Notes: a model not told the origin generated them from the sequence alone. DNA of 64,000 nucleotides from UBA3102 sp964413055 (GCA_964413055.1 CAYPRB010000002.1:269260-333259); one strand, 5' to 3'; shown: positions 1 through 8,907, numbered from the stretch's first letter. Translations and numbers: made by a program.

Positions 1-1829
1 AGGATCACGTCGGGAGACGCTATGGGTCCGATTTCTTTACGGACCAGGGAAATGAGTTCTTTTCTCAAATCTTCAGTTGCTGCCACACCTTCTTTTAGGG
101 TGATGTAAGCGTAAATGCCCTCGCCTTTAATATCGTGCGGGTAACCGACCACAGCCGCTTCCGCAACTTGAGGGTGGGCCACCAGGGAGCTTTCTATTTC
201 CGCAGTGCCCAAACGGTGACCGGATACATTGATTACGTCATCCACGCGGCCCGTTAGCCAGAAATATCCGTCCTCGTCTTTGAAAGCCCCGTCGCCGGTA
301 AAGTAATAACCGGGATATTGCACGAAGTAAGTATTTTTAAATTTTTCCGGATCGCCGTAAACACCCCGCATGATACCGGGCCACGGCCGGTCAATAACCA
401 GGTATCCTTTTTCATTTACTCTTGCTTCGCTGCCGTCCTGGCGGATCACCTTGGGGTTTACCCCGAAGAAGGGCAGTGTGGCCGAACCGGGTTTGGTCGG
501 AGTGCATCCGGGCATGGGCGTGATTAATACTCCACCCGTTTCGGTTTGCCACCAGGTATCTAAAACGGGACATCTTTCTTTACCGATTACCCGGTAGTAC
601 CACAGCCATACCTCGGGGTTAATGGGTTCACCTACCGAGCCCAAGAGACGCAGGCTGCTGAGGTCCCTGCCAAGAGGCCACTTGTTGCCTTCCCGCATTA
701 TAGCGCGAATGGCGGTGGGGGCGGTATAAAAGATATTAACCCGGTAACGCTCGATTACTTCCCAGAACCTGTCAGGCTTAGGGTAGTTAGGTGTGCCTTC
801 AAACATCAGGGCGGTTGCCCCTGCGGCCAGCGGACCGTATACAATATAACTGTGTCCGGTAATCCATCCTATATCCGCCGTGCACCAGAAAATATCTTCA
901 TCCCGCACGTCAAAAACGTACTTGAAAGTTGAGACGGTGAAAACCATGTACCCGCCGGTGGTATGCAGTACCCCTTTCGGCTTTCCGGTGCTGCCGCTGG
1001 TATAAAGTATAAAGAGGGGGTCTTCTGCATCCATCGGTTCCGGTTCGCATAAAGGAGAAGCGGTGTCCATCAGGTCATGCCACCAGTGATCGCGCCCTGG
1101 TTCCATGGAACAATCATGGCTGGTTCTTTGGACTATGATGCATTTCTTTATTTTCGGGCAATGTGACAGCGCACTGTCAACATTCTCCTTGCATTTAATT
1201 AGTTTTCCGGCACGGTATCCGTAGTTGGCAGTGACTATTACATTTGAACCGGCGTCCTGGATCCGGTTGTGCAAGGCTTCGGCGCTGAATCCACCGAACA
1301 CCACGCTGTGAATGGCCCCAATTCTGGCGCAAGCCAACATGGCAATAGTCAACTCGGGAATCATTGGTAAGTATAGGGTAACACGGTCACCCTTTTTTAC
1401 CCCCATGCTTTTTAATACATTGGCAAATTTGCAAACTTCCCGGTGCAGTTGGAGATAAGTATAAGTTTTACTTTCTTCCGACGGTTCGCCCTGCCAAATG
1501 AGCGCCGCTTTATTCTTGCGCCAACCGGTCAAATGGCGGTCTAAACAGTTATACGCCGCGTTAAGTTTCGCGCCCCGGAAATAACGTATAAAAACGTCCC
1601 CGTTAAAACTGAATTCTTCAACGGCATCCCATTTTTTAAACCAGTCAATATGTTCTTCAGCCATTTCCGCCCAGAATTTATCCGGTGCATGAATGGATTT
1701 TTGCCACATTTGATGGCGTTGCGACAGGGTTTTAATACGGGCTTTTTCAATCGTTGCAGACGGCGGTTTGAAAACTGTTTTTTCTTCCGTTAAACGAGCT
1801 GCTGTATTAATGTTGGTTCCAGGTGTCAT
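1..1829 (-). CDS. acsA: acetyl-CoA synthetase, C-terminus beyond window
   Basis: AMP-forming acetate--CoA ligase, which activates acetate to acetyl-CoA through acetyl-AMP in the cytoplasm. The frame is open from an ATG at 1829 to the left edge, about 609 residues, so roughly the last 40-50 residues are missing. A good ribosome site (GGAGGAG) lies just upstream of the ATG. The adenylate-forming signature TSGSTGKPKG is at about residues 277-286. It is followed by the typical Acs stretches WCTADIGWITGHSY and DTWWQTETGG, and by the hinge region YYFTGDGA. The conserved Lys of the C-terminal PKTRSGK motif, the site of regulatory acetylation in this family, would lie outside the window. It is transcribed alone, away from the coat genes at its 5' side. 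The family call is firm; preference for acetate over propionate rests on overall resemblance only. Confidence 0.95.
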   Translation of the reverse strand, partial: MTPGTNINTAARLTEEKTVFKPPSATIEKARIKTLSQRHQMWQKSIHAPDKFWAEMAEEHIDWFKKWDAVEEFSFNGDVFIRYFRGAKLNAAYNCLDRHLTGWRKNKAALIWQGEPSEESKTYTYLQLHREVCKFANVLKSMGVKKGDRVTLYLPMIPELTIAMLACARIGAIHSVVFGGFSAEALHNRIQDAGSNVIVTANYGYRAGKLIKCKENVDSALSHCPKIKKCIIVQRTSHDCSMEPGRDHWWHDLMDTASPLCEPEPMDAEDPLFILYTSGSTGKPKGVLHTTGGYMVFTVSTFKYVFDVRDEDIFWCTADIGWITGHSYIVYGPLAAGATALMFEGTPNYPKPDRFWEVIERYRVNIFYTAPTAIRAIMREGNKWPLGRDLSSLRLLGSVGEPINPEVWLWYYRVIGKERCPVLDTWWQTETGGVLITPMPGCTPTKPGSATLPFFGVNPKVIRQDGSEARVNEKGYLVIDRPWPGIMRGVYGDPEKFKNTYFVQYPGYYFTGDGAFKDEDGYFWLTGRVDDVINVSGHRLGTAEIESSLVAHPQVAEAAVVGYPHDIKGEGIYAYITLKEGVAATEDLRKELISLVRKEIGPIASPDVI

Positions 1830-2021
1830 ATAAATCTCCTCCAGTTAGTTATAACAAAATTAAAGAAAGCGGTTTGGCTTTCCGAATTGATATTACAAGT
1901 GGGTATATTTTATATTACCTGAAATTTTTAATATAGTTAAGTATTTACCTTTTAGTTAACAAATTAGGAAGTTTAATTGCTTTATTCGGCAGGTAAACGG
2001 TTAATACTCCGGAGGAAATAA

Positions 2022-2048
2022 ATAAGCTCCCTGTAAAAGGGAGCTTAT
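2022..2048 (-). terminator. terminator after coat-like genes
   Basis: Perfect 11-bp inverted repeat ATAAGCTCCCT / AGGGAGCTTAT with a 5-nt loop. Read on the minus strand it follows the coat-like genes and is followed by a T-rich tract (TTATTTATTT), as in an intrinsic terminator. Confidence 0.75.
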
Positions 2049-2075
2049 GATGACTGCTGTTGACAGAACGGATAT

Positions 2076-2495
2076 TCAGGTAATAGGATTTTGAGGGGGT
2101 TGATACATAGCCTGCGGTTGGGTAGTGCCCATTTGCTGCTGTCCGAAACCGGGTTGATAATTGTATTGAGGAGTGCCGGAACGATAGCCGGGTGGTTGGG
2201 GCTGCTGCATTCCCGGCCGGTGAAAAGCATTATTTTGTAACCTTTGAAATTCCTGGCTCCATTGGTTTAAATTTTGGGTGATATCATTCATTTTGGCTGC
2301 ACTTGGCTGATACCAGCCGCGGTTTTTCATCTCGTTAAATATTTCGTGCTGAATTTGCTGTTCATCTCTTAAAATCCCCAGGAAATTTTCCATCAGCTGG
2401 GTGTTGGCCGACTCGGAAGCAGCCGAGTTGTAACCACTGGCAATATATTTTTGAGTAATCAGCGTATCGGTTAAACGGTCCTTCTCTTCAATCAC
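2076..2495 (-). CDS. coat F-like spore protein
   Basis: About 139 residues from a GTG at 2495; the ribosome site AAGGAGGC is correctly spaced to it, so the longer upstream frame is unlikely. The N-terminal half reads as the coat F domain (RLTDTLITQKYIASGYNSA, then a helix with LRDEQQIQHEIFNEM). The C-terminal 50 residues are low-complexity and rich in Gln, Pro, Tyr and Gly, like the tails of CotF-family spore coat proteins. Known members are ferritin-like helical proteins of the Bacillus/Clostridium spore coat. It sits directly downstream of a smaller protein of the same type, and the two probably share one transcript ended by the hairpin at 2022-2048. Expression in the mother cell is inferred from the family; I could not identify a sporulation promoter. 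Confidence 0.8.
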   Translation of the reverse strand: MIEEKDRLTDTLITQKYIASGYNSAASESANTQLMENFLGILRDEQQIQHEIFNEMKNRGWYQPSAAKMNDITQNLNQWSQEFQRLQNNAFHRPGMQQPQPPGYRSGTPQYNYQPGFGQQQMGTTQPQAMYQPPQNPIT

Positions 2496-2508
2496 TATGA
2501 TCGCCTCC

Positions 2509-2715
2509 TTAAAATTGCCTTTGGGGGGCAAAATTTTGCATATTTCTTAATAATGTTTCGTAATGACCCCGGTGCCTTTCGGCTATTCTTGCATACATCT
2601 GCTGCAGTTTGGGGTCGGTCGATTGTTGCGCAAAAGACATGCACTTGGAGATGGCCAATGACTCGGATCTAAGCTGCTCTCCGATGTTAAGAAGTTCCAT
2701 TTCTGTTAACTGCAC
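2509..2715 (-). CDS. small coat F-related protein
   Basis: 68 residues, GTG start at 2715 behind GGGAGGTG. The sequence is one predicted helical hairpin (LRSESLAISKCMSFAQQS, then MYARIAERHRGHYETLL) with the ferritin-like look of the short spore coat/YhcN-neighbour proteins that often precede a coat F gene in clostridia. It ends 13 nt before the ribosome-site-bearing start of the next gene, so the two form an operon. The small size is normal for this group. The spore role is inferred from the family and the neighbour; no biochemical function is known to me. Confidence 0.65.
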   Translation of the reverse strand: MQLTEMELLNIGEQLRSESLAISKCMSFAQQSTDPKLQQMYARIAERHRGHYETLLRNMQNFAPQRQF

Positions 2716-2883
2716 TTATAATTACACCTCCCTTTTATTTAATGATAGTTTGGCCCAAAAACATGCAAATATTCAAGGTGGTTATAAATAAATCCAAAAA
2801 AATCTAATTTAGATAAAATATTTGGACAAAACAATACCCGGCGTTTTATCATCCGTCCGGGTAAGATGTTGTACAATCCAACC

Positions 2884-3300
2884 TCAACGTTTTCTTCTGG
2901 CGGGTTTTAAGGAAAAGTAAACAACGAGCAGCAGTACCAGTCCAATCAGAATTCCGGCATTGCCGGTTAAGACGTTTGCCAATCCGCCGCCCAATATTGA
3001 GCCGACCGCCTGGCTTGCCGAAATGGTTTCCTGTTTTGCCGTTAATACCGCTTGCGGCCCGTAAAAAAATGGTAAAAACCGGGATGTCAGGGGAGTAACC
3101 AGACATAACACGGCAGCGGCCAAACAGGATCTGGTCCATATTTTACCGACCGTTGCAGATTTTAAATAAAATAACAGGGTAAAAAATGCCCAGCCGGCTA
3201 TTAATACTAAAAAGCTTGCTTCAAGATTGACCAGGGCAAACAAAATATAGAACAAAATACCGTTAATCAGTCCGGCGGCGGCAGCATGTATTTGGTGCAA
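2884..3300 (-). CDS. small membrane protein, unknown function
   Basis: 138 residues from a TTG preceded by AAAGGAGGTG. I see four hydrophobic segments (about residues 8-30, 31-50, 58-80 and 113-133) and a basic C-terminus (KPARRKR), so it is an integral membrane protein with its tail probably in the cytoplasm. I do not recognise the family. It is read toward the coat genes, with a 168-bp gap between them, and lies divergent to hsp20. Nothing in the sequence ties it to either neighbour. Confidence 0.55.
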   Translation of the reverse strand: MHQIHAAAAGLINGILFYILFALVNLEASFLVLIAGWAFFTLLFYLKSATVGKIWTRSCLAAAVLCLVTPLTSRFLPFFYGPQAVLTAKQETISASQAVGSILGGGLANVLTGNAGILIGLVLLLVVYFSLKPARRKR

Positions 3301-3404
3301 GATTGCACCTCCTTTCTTATTTTTTTAATTTTATGCTTATCTTCTTAAAGATATAGCCTTGGCCCTTAAAACAATAAATTTATAAAAAAATAATTTGGAC
3401 ATTA

Positions 3405-3433
3405 TTGACAGTGCTCAAAAATAATATTATAAT
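3405..3433 (+). promoter_or_regulatory. sigma-A promoter of hsp20
   Basis: Consensus -35 TTGACA (3405-3410), exactly 17 bp, and consensus -10 TATAAT (3428-3433). Transcription should start near 3440, leaving a 70-nt leader before hsp20. Confidence 0.85.
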
Positions 3434-3435
3434 AA

Positions 3436-3452
3436 GGTCAAGGATAGTCAAT
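3436..3452 (+). promoter_or_regulatory. probable CtsR operator
   Basis: GGTCAAGGATAGTCAAT matches the CtsR heptad direct repeat RGTCAAANANRGTCAAA at all but two positions. It covers the predicted transcription start, the usual place for CtsR repression of clp and hsp genes. A Spo0A-box-like TGTCGAA overlaps its end (3452-3458). Confidence 0.6.
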
Positions 3453-3512
3453 GTCGAATTTTTATGTGCCTGACGGGAAATATATTTTAAATAATTTGGA
3501 GGTGATATCTTC

Positions 3513-3959
3513 ATGGCGTTAGTAAAATGGGATCCGTTTCGCGAATTAGCAGGTTTGCAACAGTCAATCAACCGGATTTTTGAAGATAGCCTTCGCTATT
3601 CGAAGGGAACCGATGGGAATCTAGCTCAGGGATGGATGTTTCCGGTAGATATTGAGGATACTCCAGAAGCTGTTTTAATTAAGGCGGAGTTGCCCGGGAT
3701 GAATAGAAAAGACATCAAAATAAGCTTTAACGATAATTTGTTAACCATACGTGGTGAACGTAAGAAAGAAGAAAAAGTTGAAAATCAAAATTATATCAGG
3801 GTTGAACGTAGTTATGGTACCTTTAGCCGGTCTTTCTCAGTGGATGTTGCGGTAAATGAAGATGATATTAAGGCCCGGTATCAAGACGGAGTTTTGCATA
3901 TTGCTTTGCCCAAGAAAGATGACTACAGAAAGGAAGTAAACATTGAAATTGAGGAATAA
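3513..3959 (+). CDS. hsp20: small heat-shock protein Hsp20
   Basis: 148 residues, ATG at 3513 behind TTGGAGGTG. ATP-independent holdase chaperone of the alpha-crystallin family, which binds unfolding proteins in the cytoplasm. The alpha-crystallin domain runs from about residue 42 (DIEDTPEAVLIKAELPG) to the conserved GVLHIALPKK near 132, followed by a C-terminal IxI-type motif (IEI) used in oligomer assembly. Length is normal. It has its own sigma-A promoter with a CtsR-like site at the start point and a weak terminator behind it, and it stands next to a DnaJ-type co-chaperone and ClpB. That grouping suggests a protein-rescue set induced together by heat or protein damage. Confidence 0.95.
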   Translation: MALVKWDPFRELAGLQQSINRIFEDSLRYSKGTDGNLAQGWMFPVDIEDTPEAVLIKAELPGMNRKDIKISFNDNLLTIRGERKKEEKVENQNYIRVERSYGTFSRSFSVDVAVNEDDIKARYQDGVLHIALPKKDDYRKEVNIEIEE

Positions 3960-3999
3960 AGCATTTTTTCTCCTGGCAGGCAATGATTTTACTATGTTA

Positions 4000-4026
4000 C
4001 GAGGGAAATAACCCCTCGCTTTTTTT
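4000..4026 (+). terminator. terminator or attenuator after hsp20
   Basis: 6-bp stem CGAGGG / CCCTCG with a 7-nt loop followed by C and six T. The short stem may allow read-through into dnaJ. Confidence 0.6.
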
Positions 4027-4078
4027 AATTAGGATTGTTTTGGGTAATGTTAAACTAGGAGCAAGGGGGTGAACTGGA

Positions 4079-5050
4079 ATGCAGTACAAAGATTATTATA
4101 GGATTCTCGGGGTGGATAAGTCTGCTGATGCCAAGACAATAAAAAAAGCTTACCGCGAGTTGGCCCGCCGTTACCACCCGGATGCGAACCCGGGAGATAA
4201 AAAGGCAGAGCAGCAGTTTAAAGAAATCAGCGAGGCTTACGAAGTATTAAGCGATCCGGAAAAAAGGAAAAAATACAATGAAATAGGCCGGGAATGGCAA
4301 GATTTTGATGGGAGCAGGTTCCGGCAGGGTGGCGGGGGCCGCTATCGAAAAACCGGACCGGGCGGAATGCGTTTTCATTTTGAAACTCCGGGATACGGCG
4401 GGTTCAGTGATTTTTTCAAAATGTTTTTCGGTGATATGGACCCGTTTACTGATACCGACCTGTTCTGGGAACACAGAGGTAGGACCGGAGGCGGCGCCGA
4501 TACGGAGGCCGTTCTGGAGCTCACCTTGGAGGATGCCTACGCGGGAGCAGCTAAGGAATTTTTGGTTAACGGCCGTCATTTGAAGGTGAAAATACCGGCG
4601 GGAGTAAGAGACGGTTATAAAGTGCGTGTGCCGCGGCAGGGAGAAAGCGGCAGTCAAGGCTCTCCGGCGGGTGATCTTTACCTGTCGATTAAGATTTCGC
4701 CCCACCCCGTTTTCCGGTTGACCGGTAAAGATCTGGAGTGTGAAGTGCCGGTAACGGTTACTGAAGCGGTTCTGGGGGGGGAAATAGACATTCCTACCTT
4801 TAAAGGGCCCGTATCCTTAAAGATCTCCCCGCGCATCCAGTCCGGTAAAGTCTTTCGCCTGCGGAGTATGGGCCTGCCGGACCCGGGCGGCGGCGAATCC
4901 GGTAACCTTTTAGTCAAGGTGAAGATAGTCATTCCGGGAACCGTCACCCAAAAGGAAGAAGAATTATATAAAAAGCTGGACGAGCTAAGCCATGAGAATC
5001 CACGTGCCTATCTGGCGGCACGAGTAAAGAAACTTGAAAGGAGGGGTTAA
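4079..5050 (+). CDS. cbpA: DnaJ-family co-chaperone, CbpA type
   Basis: 323 residues, ATG at 4079, ribosome site AAGGGGGTG. The J domain occupies residues 1-70 with the HPD triad at 33-35 that stimulates the DnaK ATPase. A glycine/phenylalanine-rich linker follows (about 75-125), then the two C-terminal substrate-binding domains. There is no zinc-finger CxxCxGxG repeat, so this is a class II (CbpA-like) J protein rather than DnaJ itself; the length fits. It lies 2 nt upstream of clpB and is certainly co-transcribed with it. The pairing suggests it feeds aggregated clients to a DnaK-ClpB disaggregase. dnaK and grpE are not in the window. Confidence 0.9.
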   Translation: MQYKDYYRILGVDKSADAKTIKKAYRELARRYHPDANPGDKKAEQQFKEISEAYEVLSDPEKRKKYNEIGREWQDFDGSRFRQGGGGRYRKTGPGGMRFHFETPGYGGFSDFFKMFFGDMDPFTDTDLFWEHRGRTGGGADTEAVLELTLEDAYAGAAKEFLVNGRHLKVKIPAGVRDGYKVRVPRQGESGSQGSPAGDLYLSIKISPHPVFRLTGKDLECEVPVTVTEAVLGGEIDIPTFKGPVSLKISPRIQSGKVFRLRSMGLPDPGGGESGNLLVKVKIVIPGTVTQKEEELYKKLDELSHENPRAYLAARVKKLERRG

Positions 5051-5052
5051 AC

Positions 5053-7641
5053 ATGAAGCTGGATAAGCTTACGATAAAGACCCAGGAGGCTTTTGAAACC
5101 GCGCAAAGAAATATGGTTGAATACAGTCACCAGCAAATGGAAGGTTTGCATCTTCTTCTAGGCTTGCTCGAGCAGGAAGAAGGCATTGTTAAACCGGTGT
5201 TACAAAAGTTGGAAGTAGATTTGTCCCAATTAAAGGACCAGGTGCAGGCAGCAGTGAGACGCCTGCCTGCGGTTCACGGCGCCGGGGGGGTGTATGCTTC
5301 CCGGGAATTGACCGGAATTATCGACCTGGCCTGGAAGGAAGCCGAAAGGTTCAAGGATGAATATCTGAGTACGGAGCACATTTTGCTGGGCATGGTAACC
5401 CAAAAAGGTAGTGAGGCGGGGAAAATCCTTGCTTCGCACGGGGTTACCCGGGACCGGGTTTACAAGGCCCTGGCAGCATTGCGCGGTACCCAGCGGGTGA
5501 CGGATCAGAATCCCGAGGATAAGTACCAGGCCTTGAGCCGCTTCACCAGGGACCTCACCGGGCTGGCCCGCAAGGGAAAACTGGATCCGGTGATCGGCAG
5601 GGACGAAGAAATTCGCCGGGTGATCCAGGTGCTTTCAAGGCGGACTAAAAACAACCCGGTCCTGATTGGGGAACCTGGGGTGGGTAAAACCGCCATTGTG
5701 GAAGGATTGGCCCAGAGAATGGTTGGCGGCGATGTGCCTGAAAGCCTGAAAAATAAACGTCTTTTGGCGTTGGATATAGGGGCCCTGGTGGCTGGATCAA
5801 AATACCGGGGTGAGTTTGAGGACCGCCTGAAAGCGGTTTTGAAGGAGATCAACGAAGCTCAAGGCGAAATCGTGCTTTTCATAGATGAACTGCATACCCT
5901 GGTGGGGGCGGGTGCCGCGGAAGGAGCGGTGGATGCGGCCAATATGCTCAAGCCCGCCCTGGCCCGTGGTGACCTGCATTGTGTCGGTGCTACCACCCTG
6001 GACGAATTTCGCAAGCATATTGAAAAAGATGCGGCTCTGGAGCGGCGCTTCCAGCCGGTTTTCGTTGGTGAACCCGGGGTGGAGGATACCATCGCCATTC
6101 TGCGGGGTCTGAAGGAAAAATACGAAGTGCACCATGGGGTGCGGATCAAAGATGTGGCCCTGGTCGCGGCAGCCACGCTTTCCGACCGCTATATCTCCGA
6201 ACGTTTTTTACCCGACAAGGCCATAGACCTGGTGGACGAAGCGGCTTCCAGGCTGCGTATCGAGATTGACAGCATGCCTACCGAGGTTGATGAAATTGAC
6301 CGGAAGGTAAGACAGTTGGAGATAGAGAAGCAGGCCCTGTCCAAGGAACAGGATGAGGGAAGCCGGGAACGTCTTCAAAAAATAGAGGGGGATCTGTCCG
6401 GTTTAAAAAACAAGATGGAAGAATTGAAGGAACAGTGGCGCAAGGAAAAAGAATTAATTCAAAGTATTCGTGAAATCAAAGAAAAAATTGAAGAAACCAA
6501 GCAGGCGGAACAGGCCGCTGAACGGGAAGCTGACTTGGGTAGAGTAGCCGAATTGCGGTACGGAGTAATGCCCGGGCTTAACAAGCGCCTGCAGCAGAAT
6601 AATGAAAAACTGGCGGAACTGCAGGCGACAAGCAAGATGCTTAAGGAAGAAGTTGACGAAGAAGATATTGCCCAGGTAGTCGCCAGGTGGACCGGTATCC
6701 CGGTATCCCGGATGTTGGAAGGAGAAGTGCAAAAACTGTTGAAGATGGAAGAATTGCTGCAGAAAAGGGTAGTGGGACAGGAAAGGGCTGTCAAGGCCGT
6801 CTCCGATGCTATCCGCCGGGCCAGGGCCGGTGTGTCCGACCCGAACCGTCCCGTGGGTTCCTTTATTTTTTTAGGTCCTACCGGTGTGGGTAAGACCGAG
6901 TTGGCCAGAGCGCTGGCGCATTTGCTTTTCAATGATGAGCGGTCACTGTTGCGTTATGATATGAGTGAATATATGGAAAAACATGCTGTTTCCCGCTTGC
7001 TCGGTGCGCCTCCTGGTTACGTGGGTTATGATGAAGGCGGGCAGCTCACCGAAGCGGTGCGGCGCCGCCCGTACGCGGTGATTCTGTTCGACGAAATTGA
7101 AAAAGCACATCCCGATGTGTTCAATATACTGCTGCAGTTGCTGGACGACGGCCGCCTTACCGACGGACACGGCCGGACGGTGGATTTCCGGAATACGGTG
7201 GTCATCATGACATCCAACCTGGGGGGGCGCTGGTTCCGGGAAATTGACGTCAGAAACCGTATCGAGTTGGAAAACAGGGTGATGGATGAATTGAAGGCCA
7301 GTTTCCGGCCTGAGCTGTTAAACCGGATCGACGAAGTGGTTATATTCAACAACCTGGGCCGGGAAGAAATCGATAAAATTGTTGCCATCCAATTGCAGCA
7401 GCTTGAAGCACGACTGGTTAAACTGGGCCTGTATCTGGAGGTGACGCCCGGGGCCAGGGCATTCTTGGCTAAAGAGGGATTTGACCCGGTTTACGGGGCG
7501 CGTCCTCTGAAAAGGGCGGTCCAACGGCGTCTGGAAAACCCGCTTTCGGTATATATTCTAGAAGGGAAAAACGTGCCCGGCAAGGTCCTGGTGACGTTGG
7601 ACCCGGATAACGAGACACTGGTTTTTAAAAACAACCGGTAG
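5053..7641 (+). CDS. clpB: ATP-dependent disaggregase ClpB
   Basis: 862 residues, ATG at 5053 with AGGAGGGG overlapping the end of the J-protein gene. Hexameric AAA+ Hsp100 that threads proteins out of aggregates together with DnaK. The N-terminal Clp repeats are at about 1-150. The first AAA+ module has Walker A GEPGVGKT near 206 and Walker B in the stretch VLFIDELHTLVG. A long charged coiled-coil middle domain (about 400-530) separates this from the second AAA+ module, with Walker A GPTGVGKT near 608 and the pore loop GYVGYDEGG. The middle domain, which ClpA and short ClpC proteins lack, makes the ClpB assignment secure. Length matches the family. It probably shares control with the preceding heat-shock genes; no terminator is clear before the thiamin leader. 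Confidence 0.95.
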   Translation: MKLDKLTIKTQEAFETAQRNMVEYSHQQMEGLHLLLGLLEQEEGIVKPVLQKLEVDLSQLKDQVQAAVRRLPAVHGAGGVYASRELTGIIDLAWKEAERFKDEYLSTEHILLGMVTQKGSEAGKILASHGVTRDRVYKALAALRGTQRVTDQNPEDKYQALSRFTRDLTGLARKGKLDPVIGRDEEIRRVIQVLSRRTKNNPVLIGEPGVGKTAIVEGLAQRMVGGDVPESLKNKRLLALDIGALVAGSKYRGEFEDRLKAVLKEINEAQGEIVLFIDELHTLVGAGAAEGAVDAANMLKPALARGDLHCVGATTLDEFRKHIEKDAALERRFQPVFVGEPGVEDTIAILRGLKEKYEVHHGVRIKDVALVAAATLSDRYISERFLPDKAIDLVDEAASRLRIEIDSMPTEVDEIDRKVRQLEIEKQALSKEQDEGSRERLQKIEGDLSGLKNKMEELKEQWRKEKELIQSIREIKEKIEETKQAEQAAEREADLGRVAELRYGVMPGLNKRLQQNNEKLAELQATSKMLKEEVDEEDIAQVVARWTGIPVSRMLEGEVQKLLKMEELLQKRVVGQERAVKAVSDAIRRARAGVSDPNRPVGSFIFLGPTGVGKTELARALAHLLFNDERSLLRYDMSEYMEKHAVSRLLGAPPGYVGYDEGGQLTEAVRRRPYAVILFDEIEKAHPDVFNILLQLLDDGRLTDGHGRTVDFRNTVVIMTSNLGGRWFREIDVRNRIELENRVMDELKASFRPELLNRIDEVVIFNNLGREEIDKIVAIQLQQLEARLVKLGLYLEVTPGARAFLAKEGFDPVYGARPLKRAVQRRLENPLSVYILEGKNVPGKVLVTLDPDNETLVFKNNR

Positions 7642-7682
7642 AATAATAGGTTAAATAACCATACCCCGGGTATTTAAAACTC

Positions 7683-7711
7683 TTGACTTGATAACGTTGA
7701 TGGAATATAAT
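7683..7711 (+). promoter_or_regulatory. promoter of the thiamin operon
   Basis: TTGACT (7683-7688), 17-bp spacer, consensus TATAAT (7706-7711). The start near 7718 places the TPP aptamer close to the 5' end of the transcript. Confidence 0.75.
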
Positions 7712-7731
7712 TGATAAAATAACTTCATATT

Positions 7732-7815
<84 letters not shown>

Positions 7816-7852
7816 GCTGAACTGTGTTGCCGGTGAAGTGCATAGTTACAGC

Positions 7853-7888
7853 GTAAGTAAAAGCTTACCTCGATGGTAGGCTTTTTTT
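7853..7888 (+). terminator. riboswitch terminator with alternative pairing
   Basis: AAAGCTTACC-TCGAT-GGTAGGCTTT (one G-U pair) followed by a T run: an intrinsic terminator. GTAAG at 7853-7857 can instead pair with CTTAC at 7864-7868, which would break the terminator stem, so this is a plausible expression platform for the TPP switch. Confidence 0.75.
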
Positions 7889-7916
7889 ATTGCTTAAGAA
7901 AGAGAGGTGGTGTGGA

Positions 7917-8117
7917 TTGAAGGTTATTTTAAATGGTAAGGAGGAACAAGTTGAAGCGGGTACTACCGTAGCCGGGCTGGTTAAGCTTAAAGGTTTTAAT
8001 CCGGATACGGTCATTGTAGAATTCAATAACGAGCTGGTTAATCAGGAAAACTGGGACGTAACAGTATTAAAGAGCGGTGACCGGATGGAGGTTTTACGAT
8101 TTGTAGGGGGTGGTTAA
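7917..8117 (+). CDS. thiS: sulfur carrier protein ThiS
   Basis: 66 residues from a TTG at 7917 with AGAGAGGTGG correctly placed; the longer upstream frame would begin inside the ribosome site region. Ubiquitin-like beta-grasp protein that carries sulfur as a C-terminal thiocarboxylate for thiazole synthesis. The sequence ends in the required Gly-Gly (RFVGGG). ThiF adenylates this end and ThiG uses the thiocarboxylate. First gene of the operon, directly behind the TPP riboswitch terminator, so it is controlled by thiamin pyrophosphate. Confidence 0.93.
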   Translation: MKVILNGKEEQVEAGTTVAGLVKLKGFNPDTVIVEFNNELVNQENWDVTVLKSGDRMEVLRFVGGG

Positions 8118-8121
8118 GGTG

Positions 8122-8892
8122 GTGAGCGATGTTTTAAAAATAGGAGAAAAAGAACTGAACAACCGGTTGTTTCTGGGTACCGGCAAGTTTTCTGCGAATA
8201 AATATATTCCGGAAGTAGTCAGGGCTTCAGGGGTTCAAGTAGTTACCGTAGCCCTGAGGAGAGTAGACCCGGAGTATGAAGAGGAAAATATCGCTGCCTT
8301 TGTACCCCGGGACTGCATTTTGATGCCCAATACCTCCGGGGCCAGGAATGCCCAGGAAGCGGTGCGTATTGCCAGGCTGGCCAGGGCCGCCGGTTGCGGA
8401 AACTGGATCAAGATTGAAGTGATTGCCGATAACCGGTACCTGCTTCCCGACAATGAAGAGACAGTAAAGGCCACGGAAATTCTGGCCGGTGAAGATTTTG
8501 TGGTGCTTCCCTACATGAGCCCGGACCTGGCCGCGGCAAAAAAACTGGTGGCAGCAGGTGCGGCGGCGGTGATGCCCCTGGGTGCTCCCATCGGTAGCAA
8601 TCGCGGGTTGAAAACCAAGGAACTGGTGCGGATTTTAATTAATGAAATTTCTCTTCCCGTTATTGTTGACGCCGGCATCGGCCGGCCGTCGGAGGCGGCG
8701 GAAGCCATGGAAATGGGTGCGGCGGCAGTACTGGTAAATACGGCCATTGCCACGGCCGGTGAACCGGTGGCCATGGCCCGGGCTTTCAGCCTGGCTGTAG
8801 AGGCAGGGCGTCTAGCTTATTTAGCAGAACCGGGGGAAGCTGTGGAGTATGCCCGGGCTTCTTCACCGTTGACCGGTTTCCTAAGAGATTAA
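8122..8892 (+). CDS. thiG: thiazole synthase ThiG
   Basis: About 256 residues. Several in-frame GTG codons exist (8110, 8119, 8122); I prefer 8122 because AGGGGGTGG lies at the proper distance, whereas 8110 would overlap thiS and lack a site. Forms the thiazole phosphate ring from deoxyxylulose 5-phosphate, dehydroglycine and ThiS thiocarboxylate. The (beta/alpha)8 barrel is recognisable from the opening LFLGTGKF, the WIKIEVI strand bearing the Schiff-base lysine, MPLGAPIGSN and VDAGIGRPSEA with the phosphate-binding loop. The dehydroglycine comes from ThiH in this anaerobic-type pathway, encoded next. Confidence 0.95.
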   Translation: MSDVLKIGEKELNNRLFLGTGKFSANKYIPEVVRASGVQVVTVALRRVDPEYEEENIAAFVPRDCILMPNTSGARNAQEAVRIARLARAAGCGNWIKIEVIADNRYLLPDNEETVKATEILAGEDFVVLPYMSPDLAAAKKLVAAGAAAVMPLGAPIGSNRGLKTKELVRILINEISLPVIVDAGIGRPSEAAEAMEMGAAAVLVNTAIATAGEPVAMARAFSLAVEAGRLAYLAEPGEAVEYARASSPLTGFLRD

Positions 8893-8907
8893 AAAAGGTG
8901 AATTGAG

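Noticed and set aside
318..597. Two open frames on the + strand inside acsA
   Set aside because: Both are antisense to the clear acetyl-CoA synthetase reading on the other strand and have no own ribosome site.
3428..3520. CIRCE operator (HrcA) before hsp20
   Set aside because: No TTAGCACTC-N9-GAGTGCTAA dyad is present.
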